Source: Nocardioides rotundus
GTDB taxonomy: Bacteria; Actinomycetota; Actinomycetes; Propionibacteriales; Nocardioidaceae
Direction: 5' to 3'
Assembly (NCBI RefSeq): GCF_019931675.1
Contig: NZ_CP082922.1
Location: forward strand, 930,001 to 994,000
DNA length: 64,000 bases
Shown here: positions 41,115 to 48,946 of the stretch, in pieces
Position numbering within the stretch: the first letter of the stretch is position 1
Layout of the letters: each line of letters begins with the position of its first letter
Made by a program: the position numbers and the translations under genes
The notes under the pieces: generated by a model
What the model was told of the DNA's origin: nothing
What the model saw: only the letters and a program-made list of their open reading frames with translations
Database searches by the model: none

Positions 41115-41159
41115 TCGCGGACGAGGGAGCAGTACCCGCACCACGACAAGACTGCCGCG
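41115..41159 (+). promoter_or_regulatory. Guanidine-III (mini-ykkC type III) riboswitch
   Basis: The stretch GCGGACGAGGGAGCAGTACC, then CGCACCACGACAAGACTGCC, matches the guanidine-III pseudoknot. P1 pairs GCGG (41117-41120) with CCGC (41136-41139); the other helix pairs GCAGT (41129-41133) with ACTGC (41151-41155); the conserved GGACGAGG and GACAAGAC are both present. It lies 17 nt before an SMR exporter gene, and its 3' end abuts the AAGGGA ribosome site, so guanidine binding should free translation. Confidence 0.88.
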
Positions 41160-41175
41160 AAGGGATGCTCTCGCC

Positions 41176-41490
41176 ATGGCATGGATCGTTCTGGTGATAT
41201 CCGGCATGCTCGAGGCCGTTTGGGCCGCCGCGCTCTCCCAGTCGCACGGCTTCCAACGCCGCGGGCCGACCGTTCTGTTCTTCGTCTCGCTGGTCCTCAG
41301 CATGACCGGGCTCGCGTGGGCGATGACGGACCTGCCTACCGGGACGGCGTACGCCGTCTGGGTCGGCATCGGTGCCACGCTCACGGTGCTCTGGGGGATC
41401 GCGACCGGGCAGGAGCGGCCGACGCTCGCGCGGATCGGCCTCCTCCTGCTGTTGGTCGGCTCGGTGATCGGCCTGAAGGTGGTGAGCTGA
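41176..41490 (+). CDS. SMR-family guanidinium exporter subunit 1 (Gdx/SugE-like)
   Basis: A 104-residue protein of four membrane helices from the small multidrug resistance family. The proton/substrate Glu13 is in VISGMLEAVWAAALSQSHGF, and the second and third helices read FVSLVLSMTGLAWAMTDLPTGTAYAVWVGIG, shortened here to its motif GTAYAVWVGIG. The upstream guanidine-III riboswitch identifies guanidinium as the inducing and probably exported ion. It is followed after 1 nt by a second SMR gene, so the transporter may be a heterodimer. Confidence 0.88.
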   Translation: MAWIVLVISGMLEAVWAAALSQSHGFQRRGPTVLFFVSLVLSMTGLAWAMTDLPTGTAYAVWVGIGATLTVLWGIATGQERPTLARIGLLLLLVGSVIGLKVVS

Positions 41491-41491
41491 C

Positions 41492-41815
41492 ATGGCATGG
41501 GTCGTCCTGCTCATCAGCGCCGTCTTCGAGGCCGTCTGGGCCACCGCGCTCGGTATGTCCCACGGCTTCTCCGAGCCCGTGCCCACCACCGTCTTCTTCA
41601 TCGCGCTGGCCATCAGCATGGCCGGGCTCGGCTGGGCGGTGAAGACGATCCCCATCGGCACGTCGTACGCCGTCTGGGTCGGGGTCGGCGCTGCGCTCAC
41701 CGTCGGCTTCGCGATGGCGACCGGCGAGGAGTCCGTCTCCCTCGGCAAGCTCGTCTTCATCACCGGGATCATCGCCGCGGTCATCGGGTTGAAGCTCGTT
41801 CCGCACGACGACTGA
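41492..41815 (+). CDS. SMR-family guanidinium exporter subunit 2 (Gdx/SugE-like)
   Basis: A 107-residue four-helix protein related to the first subunit: Glu13 in LISAVFEAVWATALGMSHGF and GTSYAVWVGVGAALT in helix 3. The loops carry different charges from subunit 1, a usual sign of paired SMR genes in which each chain takes one fixed orientation in an antiparallel dimer. The gene starts 1 nt after the stop of subunit 1, so both are under the riboswitch. Confidence 0.88.
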   Translation: MAWVVLLISAVFEAVWATALGMSHGFSEPVPTTVFFIALAISMAGLGWAVKTIPIGTSYAVWVGVGAALTVGFAMATGEESVSLGKLVFITGIIAAVIGLKLVPHDD

Positions 41816-41845
41816 GGACGAGAGGGTCCGGCGTCCGTTTGGGCG

Positions 41846-41908
41846 TCAACAAGCGCCGACTCGGGGTGAAGTAGCGCCGACTCGGGGTGAAGTAGCGCCG
41901 ACTCGGGG
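41846..41908. repeat. 21-bp repeat (family A), three units
   Basis: Direct units start at 41846, 41867 and 41888; two of them read TGAAGTAGCGCCGACTCGGG. The array ends 10 bp before the inverted repeat upstream of mftD. Confidence 0.9.
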
Positions 41909-41917
41909 AGTGGGGGA

Positions 41918-41933
41918 CTGCCCGGACGGGGAG
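41918..41933. promoter_or_regulatory. Inverted repeat of the mycofactocin regulon, mftD copy
   Basis: CTGCC-CGGACG-GGGAG matches CCTGCC-N6-GGCAGG with changes at the outer bases. Its centre is about 32 bp before TAGCGT (41957-41962), a shared -10-like hexamer upstream of mftD. Confidence 0.6.
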
Positions 41934-42010
41934 TATCCGACGCCCGGGGCCGCGCCTAGCGTCGAGGTCGACCGAGGCCGACTGCGGCCGACCGAGGTGA
42001 GGAGGGCGCG

Positions 42011-43195
42011 ATGGGTGAGTGGTTCGAGACCGTGCTGGAGGCACAGCGGCGCGCGAAGAAGCGGCTGCCCGCGTCGGTCTACTCCGCCCTGCTGGCCGGC
42101 TCCGAGCGCGGCATCTCCTATGCCGACAACACCGAGGCCTTCGCCGAGATCGGCTTCGCCCCGCACATCGCCGGCACCCAGGCCGAGCGCGACCAGTCCA
42201 CCACGGTGATGGGCCAGGAGATCTCCCTGCCGGTGATCATCAGCCCCACGGGGGTCCAGGCGGTCCACCCGGACGGCGAGGTCGCGGTCGCGCGGGCGGC
42301 GGCCGCGCGCGGCACGGTGATCGGCCTGAGCTCCTTCGCCTCCAAGCCGGTGGAGGAGGTCGTCGCGGCCAACCCGCAGACGTTCTTCCAGATGTACTGG
42401 ATGTCGGGCAAGGAGACGATGAGCCAGCGGATGCAGCGCGCCCGCGACGCCGGCGCGGTCGGGCTGATCGCGACGCTGGACTGGTCCTTCTCCCACGGCC
42501 GCGACTGGGGCAGCCCCGCGATCCCGGAGAAGCTCGACCTCAAGGCGATGGCATCCTTCGCCCCCGAGGTGATCCGGCGCCCCCGATGGCTGCTGGACTT
42601 CGCGAGGTCCGGGGACCTGCCCGACCTCACCGCGCCGAACCTGGCCCCGCCCGAGGGCGGCCCCGGCCCCACGTTCTTCGGCGCCTACGGCGACTGGATG
42701 ATGAGCGAGCCGCCCACCTGGGACGACATCGCCTGGATGGTCCGGGAGTGGGGCGGCCCCTTCATGCTCAAGGGCATCTCGCGCGTCGACGACGCGCGTC
42801 GCGCGGTGGACGCGGGCGTCACCGCCATCTCGGTGTCCAACCACGGGGGCAACAACCTGGACGGTACGCCCGCCCCGATCCGGCTCCTGCCGGCCATCTC
42901 CGACGCCGTGGGGGGTGAGGTCGAGGTGGTCATGGACAGCGGCATCCGGCGCGGCAGTGACGTGGTCAAGGCACTGGCGCTGGGAGCTCGGGCGGTCATG
43001 ATCGGGCGGGCGTACCTGTGGGGGCTGGCCGCGAACGGCCAGGCCGGTGTGGAGAACGTCCTCGACGTGCTCCGCGGCGGCATCGACTCCGCACTGCGCG
43101 GGCTGGGCCACGGCTCGGTGCACGACCTGTCGCGGGACGACGTGCTCATCTCCGACGACTTCACCCGGACGCTCGGGGCGGATCGCGTGCGGTGA
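42011..43195 (+). CDS. mftD: Pre-mycofactocin synthase MftD
   Basis: A 394-residue flavoprotein of the alpha-hydroxy-acid oxidase family. MftD oxidatively deaminates the pyrrolidinone AHDP to give pre-mycofactocin with its redox-active alpha-keto amide. The sequence follows MftD rather than lactate oxidase: WFETVLEAQRRAKKRLPASV, VMGQEISLPVIISPTGVQAV, DWSFSHGRDWGSP, and the FMN/active-site block SVSNHGGNNLDGTPAP, then GGIDSALRGLGHGSVHDL. It lies 10 kb before mftABCEF on the same strand. An SDR gene overlaps its stop. Confidence 0.93.
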   Translation: MGEWFETVLEAQRRAKKRLPASVYSALLAGSERGISYADNTEAFAEIGFAPHIAGTQAERDQSTTVMGQEISLPVIISPTGVQAVHPDGEVAVARAAAARGTVIGLSSFASKPVEEVVAANPQTFFQMYWMSGKETMSQRMQRARDAGAVGLIATLDWSFSHGRDWGSPAIPEKLDLKAMASFAPEVIRRPRWLLDFARSGDLPDLTAPNLAPPEGGPGPTFFGAYGDWMMSEPPTWDDIAWMVREWGGPFMLKGISRVDDARRAVDAGVTAISVSNHGGNNLDGTPAPIRLLPAISDAVGGEVEVVMDSGIRRGSDVVKALALGARAVMIGRAYLWGLAANGQAGVENVLDVLRGGIDSALRGLGHGSVHDLSRDDVLISDDFTRTLGADRVR

Positions 43196-43986
43196 CCGAC
43201 GCTCCGCGCAGGGTCGCCCTGGTCACCGGCGCCGCCCGGGGCATCGGCGCCGCCTGCGTGCACACGCTCGCGGGGGAGGGGTACGCCGTCCTCGCGGTCG
43301 ACATCGCCGCCGGTGCGGGCCACGGGCTGCCCGGCGTGGACTATCCCCTCGCCGGCCGGGAGCAGCTGGCCGCGGTGGCCGACGCGCACGAGCACGTGGA
43401 GGCACTGGTCGCCGACGTGCGGGACGCGGCGGCGATGCGGGCCGCGGTCGACCGCGCCGAGGCGCGTTGGGGGCGCCTCGACGTCGCGGTCGCGGCTGCC
43501 GCGGTCATCGCCGGGGGTGCCCCGCTGTGGGAGGACGACTCCCTGGACGTCCAGTGGGACATCGACGTCCGCGGCGTGTGGCACACCGCGGCGGCGGCCG
43601 TGCCGGCGATGCTGCACGGCCCCGAGCCGGCGGGCTGCCGGTTCGTCGCGCTGGCGTCGGTGGCCGGCGACCACGGGCTGTTCCACCTCACGGCCTACAC
43701 GATGGCCAAGCATGCGGTGGTCGGGCTGGTCCGGGGGCTCGCCGCCGACCTGGCCGGGACGGGGGTGACGGCCGTCGCGGTGTCCCCGGGCGCCGCGCGG
43801 ACCCGGATGCTCGAGGCGACGGCGGCGATCTACGACGTACCCGTCGAGGACCTCACGGCGCACCAGCTGGCGGGGGAGCCGCTGGATCCCGCGGAGGTCG
43901 CGGCGGCCGTCGCCTTCTGCTGCCGCCCCGAGGGCCGGGTGCTCAACGGGTCGGTGGTGGCCGCCGACGGGGGCTTCCGGGGCTGA
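43192..43986 (+). CDS. Mycofactocin-coupled SDR family oxidoreductase
   Basis: A 264-residue SDR: VALVTGAARGIGAACVHTLA, the unusual stretch GVDYPLAGREQLAAVADAHE typical of one mycofactocin-linked SDR subgroup, catalytic Ser in ALASVAGDHGLFHL and YTMAKHAVVG (Tyr-Lys). Such enzymes hold NAD non-exchangeably and pass electrons to mycofactocin. The GTG at 43192 overlaps the mftD stop. The substrate, an alcohol, is unknown. Confidence 0.88.
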   Translation: MTDAPRRVALVTGAARGIGAACVHTLAGEGYAVLAVDIAAGAGHGLPGVDYPLAGREQLAAVADAHEHVEALVADVRDAAAMRAAVDRAEARWGRLDVAVAAAAVIAGGAPLWEDDSLDVQWDIDVRGVWHTAAAAVPAMLHGPEPAGCRFVALASVAGDHGLFHLTAYTMAKHAVVGLVRGLAADLAGTGVTAVAVSPGAARTRMLEATAAIYDVPVEDLTAHQLAGEPLDPAEVAAAVAFCCRPEGRVLNGSVVAADGGFRG

Positions 43987-44005
43987 CCTGCCCGGACGGG
44001 CAGGT
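43986..44005. promoter_or_regulatory. Inverted repeat of the mycofactocin regulon, best copy
   Basis: ACCTGCCCGGACGGGCAGGT is a perfect 20-bp palindrome with 2-bp centre, directly after the SDR stop. Its centre is about 54 bp before TAGCGT (44049-44054), upstream of the DUF4242 gene. Confidence 0.75.
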
Positions 44006-44089
44006 AGGGCCCCTCCGCGCGCCGGTGCCCCAGACCCCACGTGCTGCCTAGCGTGAGGCCGTCGACGCATACCGAGGCGAGGAGGAGCG

Positions 44090-44359
44090 ATGGGTCGCTA
44101 CGTGATCGAGCGGAGCCTGCCCGGGGCGGGTGCCCTGAACCAGGAGGAGCTCAAGGAGATCTCGGCCAAGTCCAACGACGTGCTGGAGGGGCTGGAGGAC
44201 GTGTCGTGGGTGGAGTCCTACGTCACCGACGACAAGCTCTACTGCGTCTACGACGCGGGGGACCCGGCGACGATCGAGGAGCACGCTCGGCGCGGCGGCT
44301 TCCCGATCGACCGGGTGAGCGAGGTACGGACCACGATCTCGCCCGCGACGGGCCGCTGA
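44090..44359 (+). CDS. DUF4242 (SCO4226-like) small protein
   Basis: An 89-residue ferredoxin-like-fold protein: RYVIERSLPGAGALNQEEL, SWVESYVTDDKLYCVYDAG and EHARRGGFPIDRVSEVRTTI. The relative SCO4226 binds nickel; here the equivalent His and Cys are partly present, so metal binding is possible. The ribosome site AGGAGGAG directly precedes the ATG. It lies behind the best copy of the shared inverted repeat and ahead of an iron alcohol dehydrogenase, so it probably belongs to the same regulon. Confidence 0.8.
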   Translation: MGRYVIERSLPGAGALNQEELKEISAKSNDVLEGLEDVSWVESYVTDDKLYCVYDAGDPATIEEHARRGGFPIDRVSEVRTTISPATGR

Positions 44360-44441
44360 CGCCTCCGGTGCTTTTGCCTCTGTCGGGGTGTGGCGCACGC
44401 CACTACGGTGGGGAGAAGAACTCCACGGGAGGGGAGCGCCC

Positions 44442-45656
44442 ATGAGCGTCACGGTGCCCCCGGCGGCTGCCGCCGGACCGACCACCGGTCAGTCGGACGA
44501 GACCGGCCCGGGCGTGGTGAAGTTCCACGCCCCCGAGGTGGTCTTCGGCGTGGGCTCGCTGGCCGAGGCGGGCTTCGCCGCGGGCCGCCTGGGGGCGCGC
44601 CGCCCGTTCGTCGTCACCGATCCGGGGATCATCGCGGCGGGCTGGGTCGACGAGCTGCTCGGCCACCTGCGCGACGTACGCCTCGAGCCGGTCCTGTGGT
44701 CGAACGTCACGCCGAACCCCAAGGACGAGGAGATCCGGGCCGCCTGGCAGCAGTACGCCGAGGCCGAGGCCGACGTGATCATCGGGATCGGCGGTGGCTC
44801 GGCGATGGATGCCGCCAAGGGCGTGGCGATCCTGTCCAGCAACGCCGGGGACATCCTGGACTTCGCCGGGGTGGACCAGGTGACCCGGCCGATCCCGCCG
44901 ATGATGATGATCCCCAGCACGTCGGGCACCGGCGCCGACGTCAGCCAGTTCTGCATCGTCACCGACACCGAGCGCCGGGTGAAGATCACCATCATGGGCC
45001 GGGCCCTGGTGCCGGACATCTCGATCACCGACCCGCGGCTGCTGATGACCATGCCCGAGGCGCTGAACGCGGCGACCGGCCTGGACGCGCTCACCCACGG
45101 GATCGAGTCGTTCGTGTCCCTGGCTCACAACCCGCTGGCCGACGTGCACGCGCTCAACGCCGTCGGGCTGGTCAGCGGGCACCTGCGCTCGACGATGATC
45201 GAGCCGAGGGTGACCGCCCACCGGACGAAGATGGCGCAGGCGTCGCTGGAGGCCGGGATGGCCTTCACCAATGCGATCCTCGGCGCCACGCACGCGATGA
45301 GCCACCAGGTCGGCGGGCTGCTCGACGCGCCGCACGGGGTCGTCAACGGAGTGCTGCTGCCGCACGTGATCCGATACAACGCGCGCGCCACCCCCGAGCG
45401 GTTCGTCGCGCTCGCGCGGTCCTGCGGGCTCGCGGTCGACGGGATGCCGGGGGAGGAGGCGGCCGAGCTGCTCGCCGAGCAGGTACGGCGCCTCGCCGAC
45501 GACGTGGGCGTCCCGCGCGGCCTGCGCGAGCTGGGGGTCACCGAGGCCGACCTGCCCCGGCTGGCGGTGAACACGCTGGAGGACGCGTGCCTGGCGACGA
45601 ACCCGCGCAGCGCGCAGGCCGGGGACGTGGAGAGCATCTTCCGGGCGGCTCTGTGA
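44442..45656 (+). CDS. Iron-containing (group III) alcohol dehydrogenase, ErcA-like
   Basis: A 404-residue enzyme of the iron-dependent ADH family. NAD site: GIGGGSAMDAAKGVA; then STSGTGADVSQFC, DALTHGIESFVS, GATHAMSHQVGG and DAPHGVVNGVLLP, which supply the metal Asp and three His. It follows the ribosome site GGAGGGGAGC. Its stop overlaps the GTG of the sensor kinase gene, a link also known for ErcA-type dehydrogenases that tune two-component alcohol sensing. It could oxidise alcohols (for example diols) or act as a sensory partner of the kinase. Confidence 0.86.
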   Translation: MSVTVPPAAAAGPTTGQSDETGPGVVKFHAPEVVFGVGSLAEAGFAAGRLGARRPFVVTDPGIIAAGWVDELLGHLRDVRLEPVLWSNVTPNPKDEEIRAAWQQYAEAEADVIIGIGGGSAMDAAKGVAILSSNAGDILDFAGVDQVTRPIPPMMMIPSTSGTGADVSQFCIVTDTERRVKITIMGRALVPDISITDPRLLMTMPEALNAATGLDALTHGIESFVSLAHNPLADVHALNAVGLVSGHLRSTMIEPRVTAHRTKMAQASLEAGMAFTNAILGATHAMSHQVGGLLDAPHGVVNGVLLPHVIRYNARATPERFVALARSCGLAVDGMPGEEAAELLAEQVRRLADDVGVPRGLRELGVTEADLPRLAVNTLEDACLATNPRSAQAGDVESIFRAAL

Positions 45657-47053
45657 GCGCCTCCTCGGATGCACGCCCGCCGGACCTGGCGACCCTGACC
45701 GGGATCCGGTCGGGCAAGCGCTCCTACTACCGCGCCTACGTCCGCTCCGACGAGCGGCTGACCCAGGCGGTGCGGGCGATGGACGCGATCTCCCGCGCCC
45801 TGGTCCGCACGGTGGAGGGCCCCCGGGGGCTGCTGGAGCGGGTGCTGCGCGCGGCCGCGTCCCACCTCGCGGCGGAGTGGGCGATCCTGGCGCTGTCGGA
45901 CGGCCGGCTGCCGGGTGCGCGGCCGCGATTCCTGCTGCTCTCGGCCGACGGCGAGCTCTTCGACGACGACACCGGCCTTCCGCCGTACGTCCGTCGCGAG
46001 CTGGGAGCGATCCGTGCCGGGCACGCGGTGCGCAGCGACGACGACGGCGGCTGGGTGCGGGTCCCGATGAGCCTGGACGGCGAGCAGGTGGGCAGCCTGG
46101 TCGGGCTGCAGGGCCTGGACTCCGACCCCGAGCCGAGCGACCTGTCGGTGCTGCGGATCCTGGCCAACCAGGCGGCGGTCTCGCTGCACACCTCCGAGCA
46201 GTACCAGGCCTCGCTCACCCTGCACCGCCGCGCGCAGCGGCTCTACGACGAGGCGACCGCACAGCGGCGCGACCTCGAGGAGCGCACCCGGGAGCTGCGG
46301 CATGCCGAGCAGCGGCTGGTGCTGGCCCACCAGCGCGAGCTGGTGGACGCCGAGCGGCACCGGATCGCCCGCGAGCTGCACGACACCGTGAGCCAGCACG
46401 TGCTCTCGGCGGGGATGGCGCTGGAGCTCGCGCGCGGCGATCTGGCGGATCTCGGCGACGCGGGCCGGGGCGTGCTCACCCAGGTGCTCACCGCGCGGGA
46501 GCTGACCCAGCAGGCCGTCGAGCAGCTGCGCCGGGCGATCTACGCCCTGCACCAGGACTCCAAGGACACCGTGTCCACCCTGCCCGAGTTGCTCGCGGAC
46601 GTCGCCGCCCAGCACCGGCCTAACCTCAAGGTCCAGGTGCGGGTGGAGGGCGAGTCGAGCCCGCTGCCCGCGGACGCCGACCACGAGATCGCCCGTGCGG
46701 TCGGGGAGGCGCTGTTCAACGTGGCGACGCATGCCGAGGCGACCCGGGCGATCATCCGGCTGCGCTACCGGCCCGACGAGCTGATGGCGTCGGTCGCCGA
46801 CGACGGCAACGGCGACCCGACCGGGATGAGCCGGGTGCTGCGGCTGCAGCGCACCGACTCCTCGGGGCGGCATCGGGGCCTGGCGAACATCGAGACCCGG
46901 ATCGTCGAGCTGGGCGGGCGGATCGCGTTCCGCCGGGCCCGGCTGGGCGGCGTGCGCGTGGAGATGCGGGTGCCGCTGCCGCTGCGTCGTACCGACGACG
47001 CCGGGGGAGTCATCAGCGGGCTGCTCGGCCCGCCGGAGGAGAGGAGCGACTGA
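45653..47053 (+). CDS. GAF-domain sensor histidine kinase (MadS/MnoS-like)
   Basis: A 466-residue cytoplasmic kinase: GAF-type sensor domain at about 45-180, a coiled-coil linker (RRAQRLYDEATAQRRDLEE), the HisKA_3 box RHRIARELHDTVSQHVLSAG with the phosphorylated His, and a C-terminal HATPase (FNVATHAEATRAIIRLR, VADDGNGD, GLANIETRIVELGG). No membrane helices, so it senses an internal signal. It overlaps the alcohol dehydrogenase gene before and the response regulator after. The arrangement resembles MnoSR of Mycobacterium smegmatis, which controls methanol oxidation. Confidence 0.88.
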   Translation: MSASSDARPPDLATLTGIRSGKRSYYRAYVRSDERLTQAVRAMDAISRALVRTVEGPRGLLERVLRAAASHLAAEWAILALSDGRLPGARPRFLLLSADGELFDDDTGLPPYVRRELGAIRAGHAVRSDDDGGWVRVPMSLDGEQVGSLVGLQGLDSDPEPSDLSVLRILANQAAVSLHTSEQYQASLTLHRRAQRLYDEATAQRRDLEERTRELRHAEQRLVLAHQRELVDAERHRIARELHDTVSQHVLSAGMALELARGDLADLGDAGRGVLTQVLTARELTQQAVEQLRRAIYALHQDSKDTVSTLPELLADVAAQHRPNLKVQVRVEGESSPLPADADHEIARAVGEALFNVATHAEATRAIIRLRYRPDELMASVADDGNGDPTGMSRVLRLQRTDSSGRHRGLANIETRIVELGGRIAFRRARLGGVRVEMRVPLPLRRTDDAGGVISGLLGPPEERSD

Positions 47054-47730
47054 TGGGCTCACTCGTGCCCTCGCCGACCGAGGCCGCGCCCGACGTCGTG
47101 GGGATCATGCTCGTCGACGACCACGCGATCGTCCGGCAGGGCCTGCGCTCGATCCTGGACCGCGAGGACGACCTGGCGGTGGTGGCCGAGGCGTCGACGG
47201 CGGACGAGGCACTCACCGTCCTGGGCCGGGTGCAGCCGCGGATCGTGCTGCTCGACCTCAAGCTCTCCACCTCCTCCGACACCGAGGGGCTGGAGCTGTG
47301 CGAGCAGCTCGTGGAACGCAACCCCGACCTCGGGATCCTGGTGCTGACGACGTTCCTGGACGAGCAGTTGGTGATGCGGGCGATCCGGGCCGGGGCGAAG
47401 GGGTACGTCGTCAAGGACGTCGACACCTCCGGCCTGATCCGCGCGATCCGGGACGTGGCGCGCGGCGGGTCGGCCTTCGACCCGCGCTCGGCGGCGGCGA
47501 TGGTGCGCGGCCTGCACGCCCCGCAGCCCGAGGAGTCCCAGCAGCTCACGGGCCGGGAGCGGGAGGTGATCGCGCTGCTGGCCCGCGGCTTCTCCAACGG
47601 CCAGATCGGCGAGCAGCTCTACATCTCCGAGACCACGGCGAAGTTCCACGTGGGGAACATCCTGCGCAAGCTCGGGGTGACGCGGCGGGCGGAGGCGGTG
47701 TACGAGGCCACGAAGCTCGGGCTGATCTGA
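47053..47730 (+). CDS. NarL/LuxR-family response regulator (MadR/MnoR-like)
   Basis: A 225-residue regulator: receiver domain with IMLVDDHAIVRQGLRSIL, phospho-Asp in IVLLDLKLSTS, and a C-terminal LuxR helix-turn-helix LTGREREVIALLARGFSNGQ followed by ETTAKFHVGNILRKL. It is coupled to the kinase by a TGATG overlap. It is the best candidate to bind the CCTGCC-N6-GGCAGG repeats upstream of mftD, the DUF4242 gene and mftA/mno. Its last codons (CTG ATC TGA) are the start of a 54-bp tandem duplication that runs into the intergenic region. Confidence 0.88.
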   Translation: MGSLVPSPTEAAPDVVGIMLVDDHAIVRQGLRSILDREDDLAVVAEASTADEALTVLGRVQPRIVLLDLKLSTSSDTEGLELCEQLVERNPDLGILVLTTFLDEQLVMRAIRAGAKGYVVKDVDTSGLIRAIRDVARGGSAFDPRSAAAMVRGLHAPQPEESQQLTGREREVIALLARGFSNGQIGEQLYISETTAKFHVGNILRKLGVTRRAEAVYEATKLGLI

Positions 47731-47909
47731 CGGAGCGACGAAGGAGTGGAGTCAGGAAGCCCGGAGAGGGCGAGGCTGATCTGACGGAGCGACGAAGGAG
47801 TGGAGTCAGGAAGCCCGGAGAGGGCGAGGCTGATCTGACGGAGCGACGAAGGAGTGGAGTCAGGAAGCCCGCAACGGGCACAGGCTGATCTGACGGAGCG
47901 ACGAAGGAC
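47721..47909. repeat. 54-bp tandem repeat (family D) at the regulator 3' end
   Basis: GCTGATCTGACGGAGCGACG begins at 47721, 47775, 47829 and, after 55 bp, 47884. The first three units are nearly identical over their length. The first includes the regulator stop codon. The period is 18 codons, but each copy carries the same in-frame TGA. Confidence 0.9.
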
Positions 47910-47916
47910 GCGCCCG

Positions 47917-48006
47917 TCGTACCGAACAGTAGGCAGCGAAATCTCGCGCAGAAGGTGCGTACTGTTCGGTACGCGCGGCGGGGTGGTGCGCACTGTTCGG
48001 TACGAC
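47917..48006. repeat. Palindromic repeat GTACTGTTCGGTAC (family E), three copies
   Basis: CGTACCGAACAGTA at 47919 is inverted relative to GCGTACTGTTCGGTACG at about 47958 and GCGCACTGTTCGGTACG at about 47988. All lie between convergent gene ends. Confidence 0.75.
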
Positions 48007-48025
48007 GTGTCCGGGGTACGGCGCC

Positions 48026-48946
48026 TCAGGGGCGGTCCAGCACCAGCCAGCCGCCGTGGTGCTCGTGTACCTCGAAGTCCCACCCCGAGGCGACGCCCCA
48101 GGCCTCCAGGTCGGCCAGGGAGATGGTGCGCACGTGACCCCAGGTCTCGTCGGCGACGTCCTCGAGGGGTACGGCGACCACGACCCGGGAGCGTCCGAGC
48201 CGCAGGGCCTCGGCGAGCACCCGCTCGCCGTGCTCCTCGTCCAGGTGCTCCAGCAGGTGGATCGCCAGCACGTGGTCGGCCGAGCCGCCGGGGTAGGGCA
48301 CCCGGGAGGCGTCCGCGGTCGCGGTGGCCAGCGGCACCCCGAGCCGCGGCGCCACGCGGGACAGCAGCGTCACGGTGCCGGGGCTGATGTCGGTGGCGAC
48401 GATGGGGAACCCGGCCCCGGCCAGGCGCAGGGAGAGGAAGCCGAAGCAGCAGCCCAGCTCCAGCACGCTGCCTCCGGGCCGGAGCAGCGACTCGACGTGG
48501 GAGTAGACGGGGGCGTACCCCGCCAGAGTGCCGTGCGCCCCGAGGGCGTTGAAGCCGCTGCCCCCGGGGCCGCTGGCGAGCAGGGCGTCGAGGCGGCGCA
48601 GCGTGTTGCGGTAGAACAGCTCCCACCCGGACAGCGGGTCGCCGGCGCTGGTGAGCACGACGCCGGTGAAGATCCGCTCGAAGAGGTCCGGACCGCGCAG
48701 CCAGCCGGGGCCGAAGAGCTCGTCGGCGAGCAGCCCGGCCAGGTCGTCGTCCACCTCGTCGGGCGGCAGGACGTGCTGGACCTGCACCCGGTGCCCGGAG
48801 GGCAGGACGTCGAAGTGCGGGGTCCGCACGCTGCGCAGCGAGCGGCGCGGACGCGGCCCGTGGCAGGCGCGCACCTGCACCACGCCGTCGTCGTAGGCGC
48901 CGTCGTGCAGGGAGGCGAAGGGGTCGATCCCGGCGGTCACGCTCAT
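48026..48946 (-). CDS. mftM: Class I SAM methyltransferase, MftM-like
   Basis: A 306-residue protein whose C-terminal half is a class I methyltransferase: SVLELGCCFGFLSLRLAGAG (SAM motif I), VATDISPGTVTLLSR and LAIHLLEHLDEEHGERVL. The N-terminal half (HFDVLPSGHRVQVQHVLPPD, FGPGWLRGPDLFERIFTGVV) is typical of MftM, which 2-O-methylates a glucose of the mycofactocin oligoglucan. The ATG at 48946 overlaps the VWA stop, so it is the last gene of a mno-moxR-vwa-mftM unit. Confidence 0.78.
   Translation of the reverse strand: MSVTAGIDPFASLHDGAYDDGVVQVRACHGPRPRRSLRSVRTPHFDVLPSGHRVQVQHVLPPDEVDDDLAGLLADELFGPGWLRGPDLFERIFTGVVLTSAGDPLSGWELFYRNTLRRLDALLASGPGGSGFNALGAHGTLAGYAPVYSHVESLLRPGGSVLELGCCFGFLSLRLAGAGFPIVATDISPGTVTLLSRVAPRLGVPLATATADASRVPYPGGSADHVLAIHLLEHLDEEHGERVLAEALRLGRSRVVVAVPLEDVADETWGHVRTISLADLEAWGVASGWDFEVHEHHGGWLVLDRP

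Noticed and set aside
47298..47888. A plus-strand frame encoding a repeated peptide (LTERRRSGVRK units)
   Set aside because: It is the regulator gene read in the wrong frame, running into the 54-bp DNA repeat; the repeat explains the peptide pattern.
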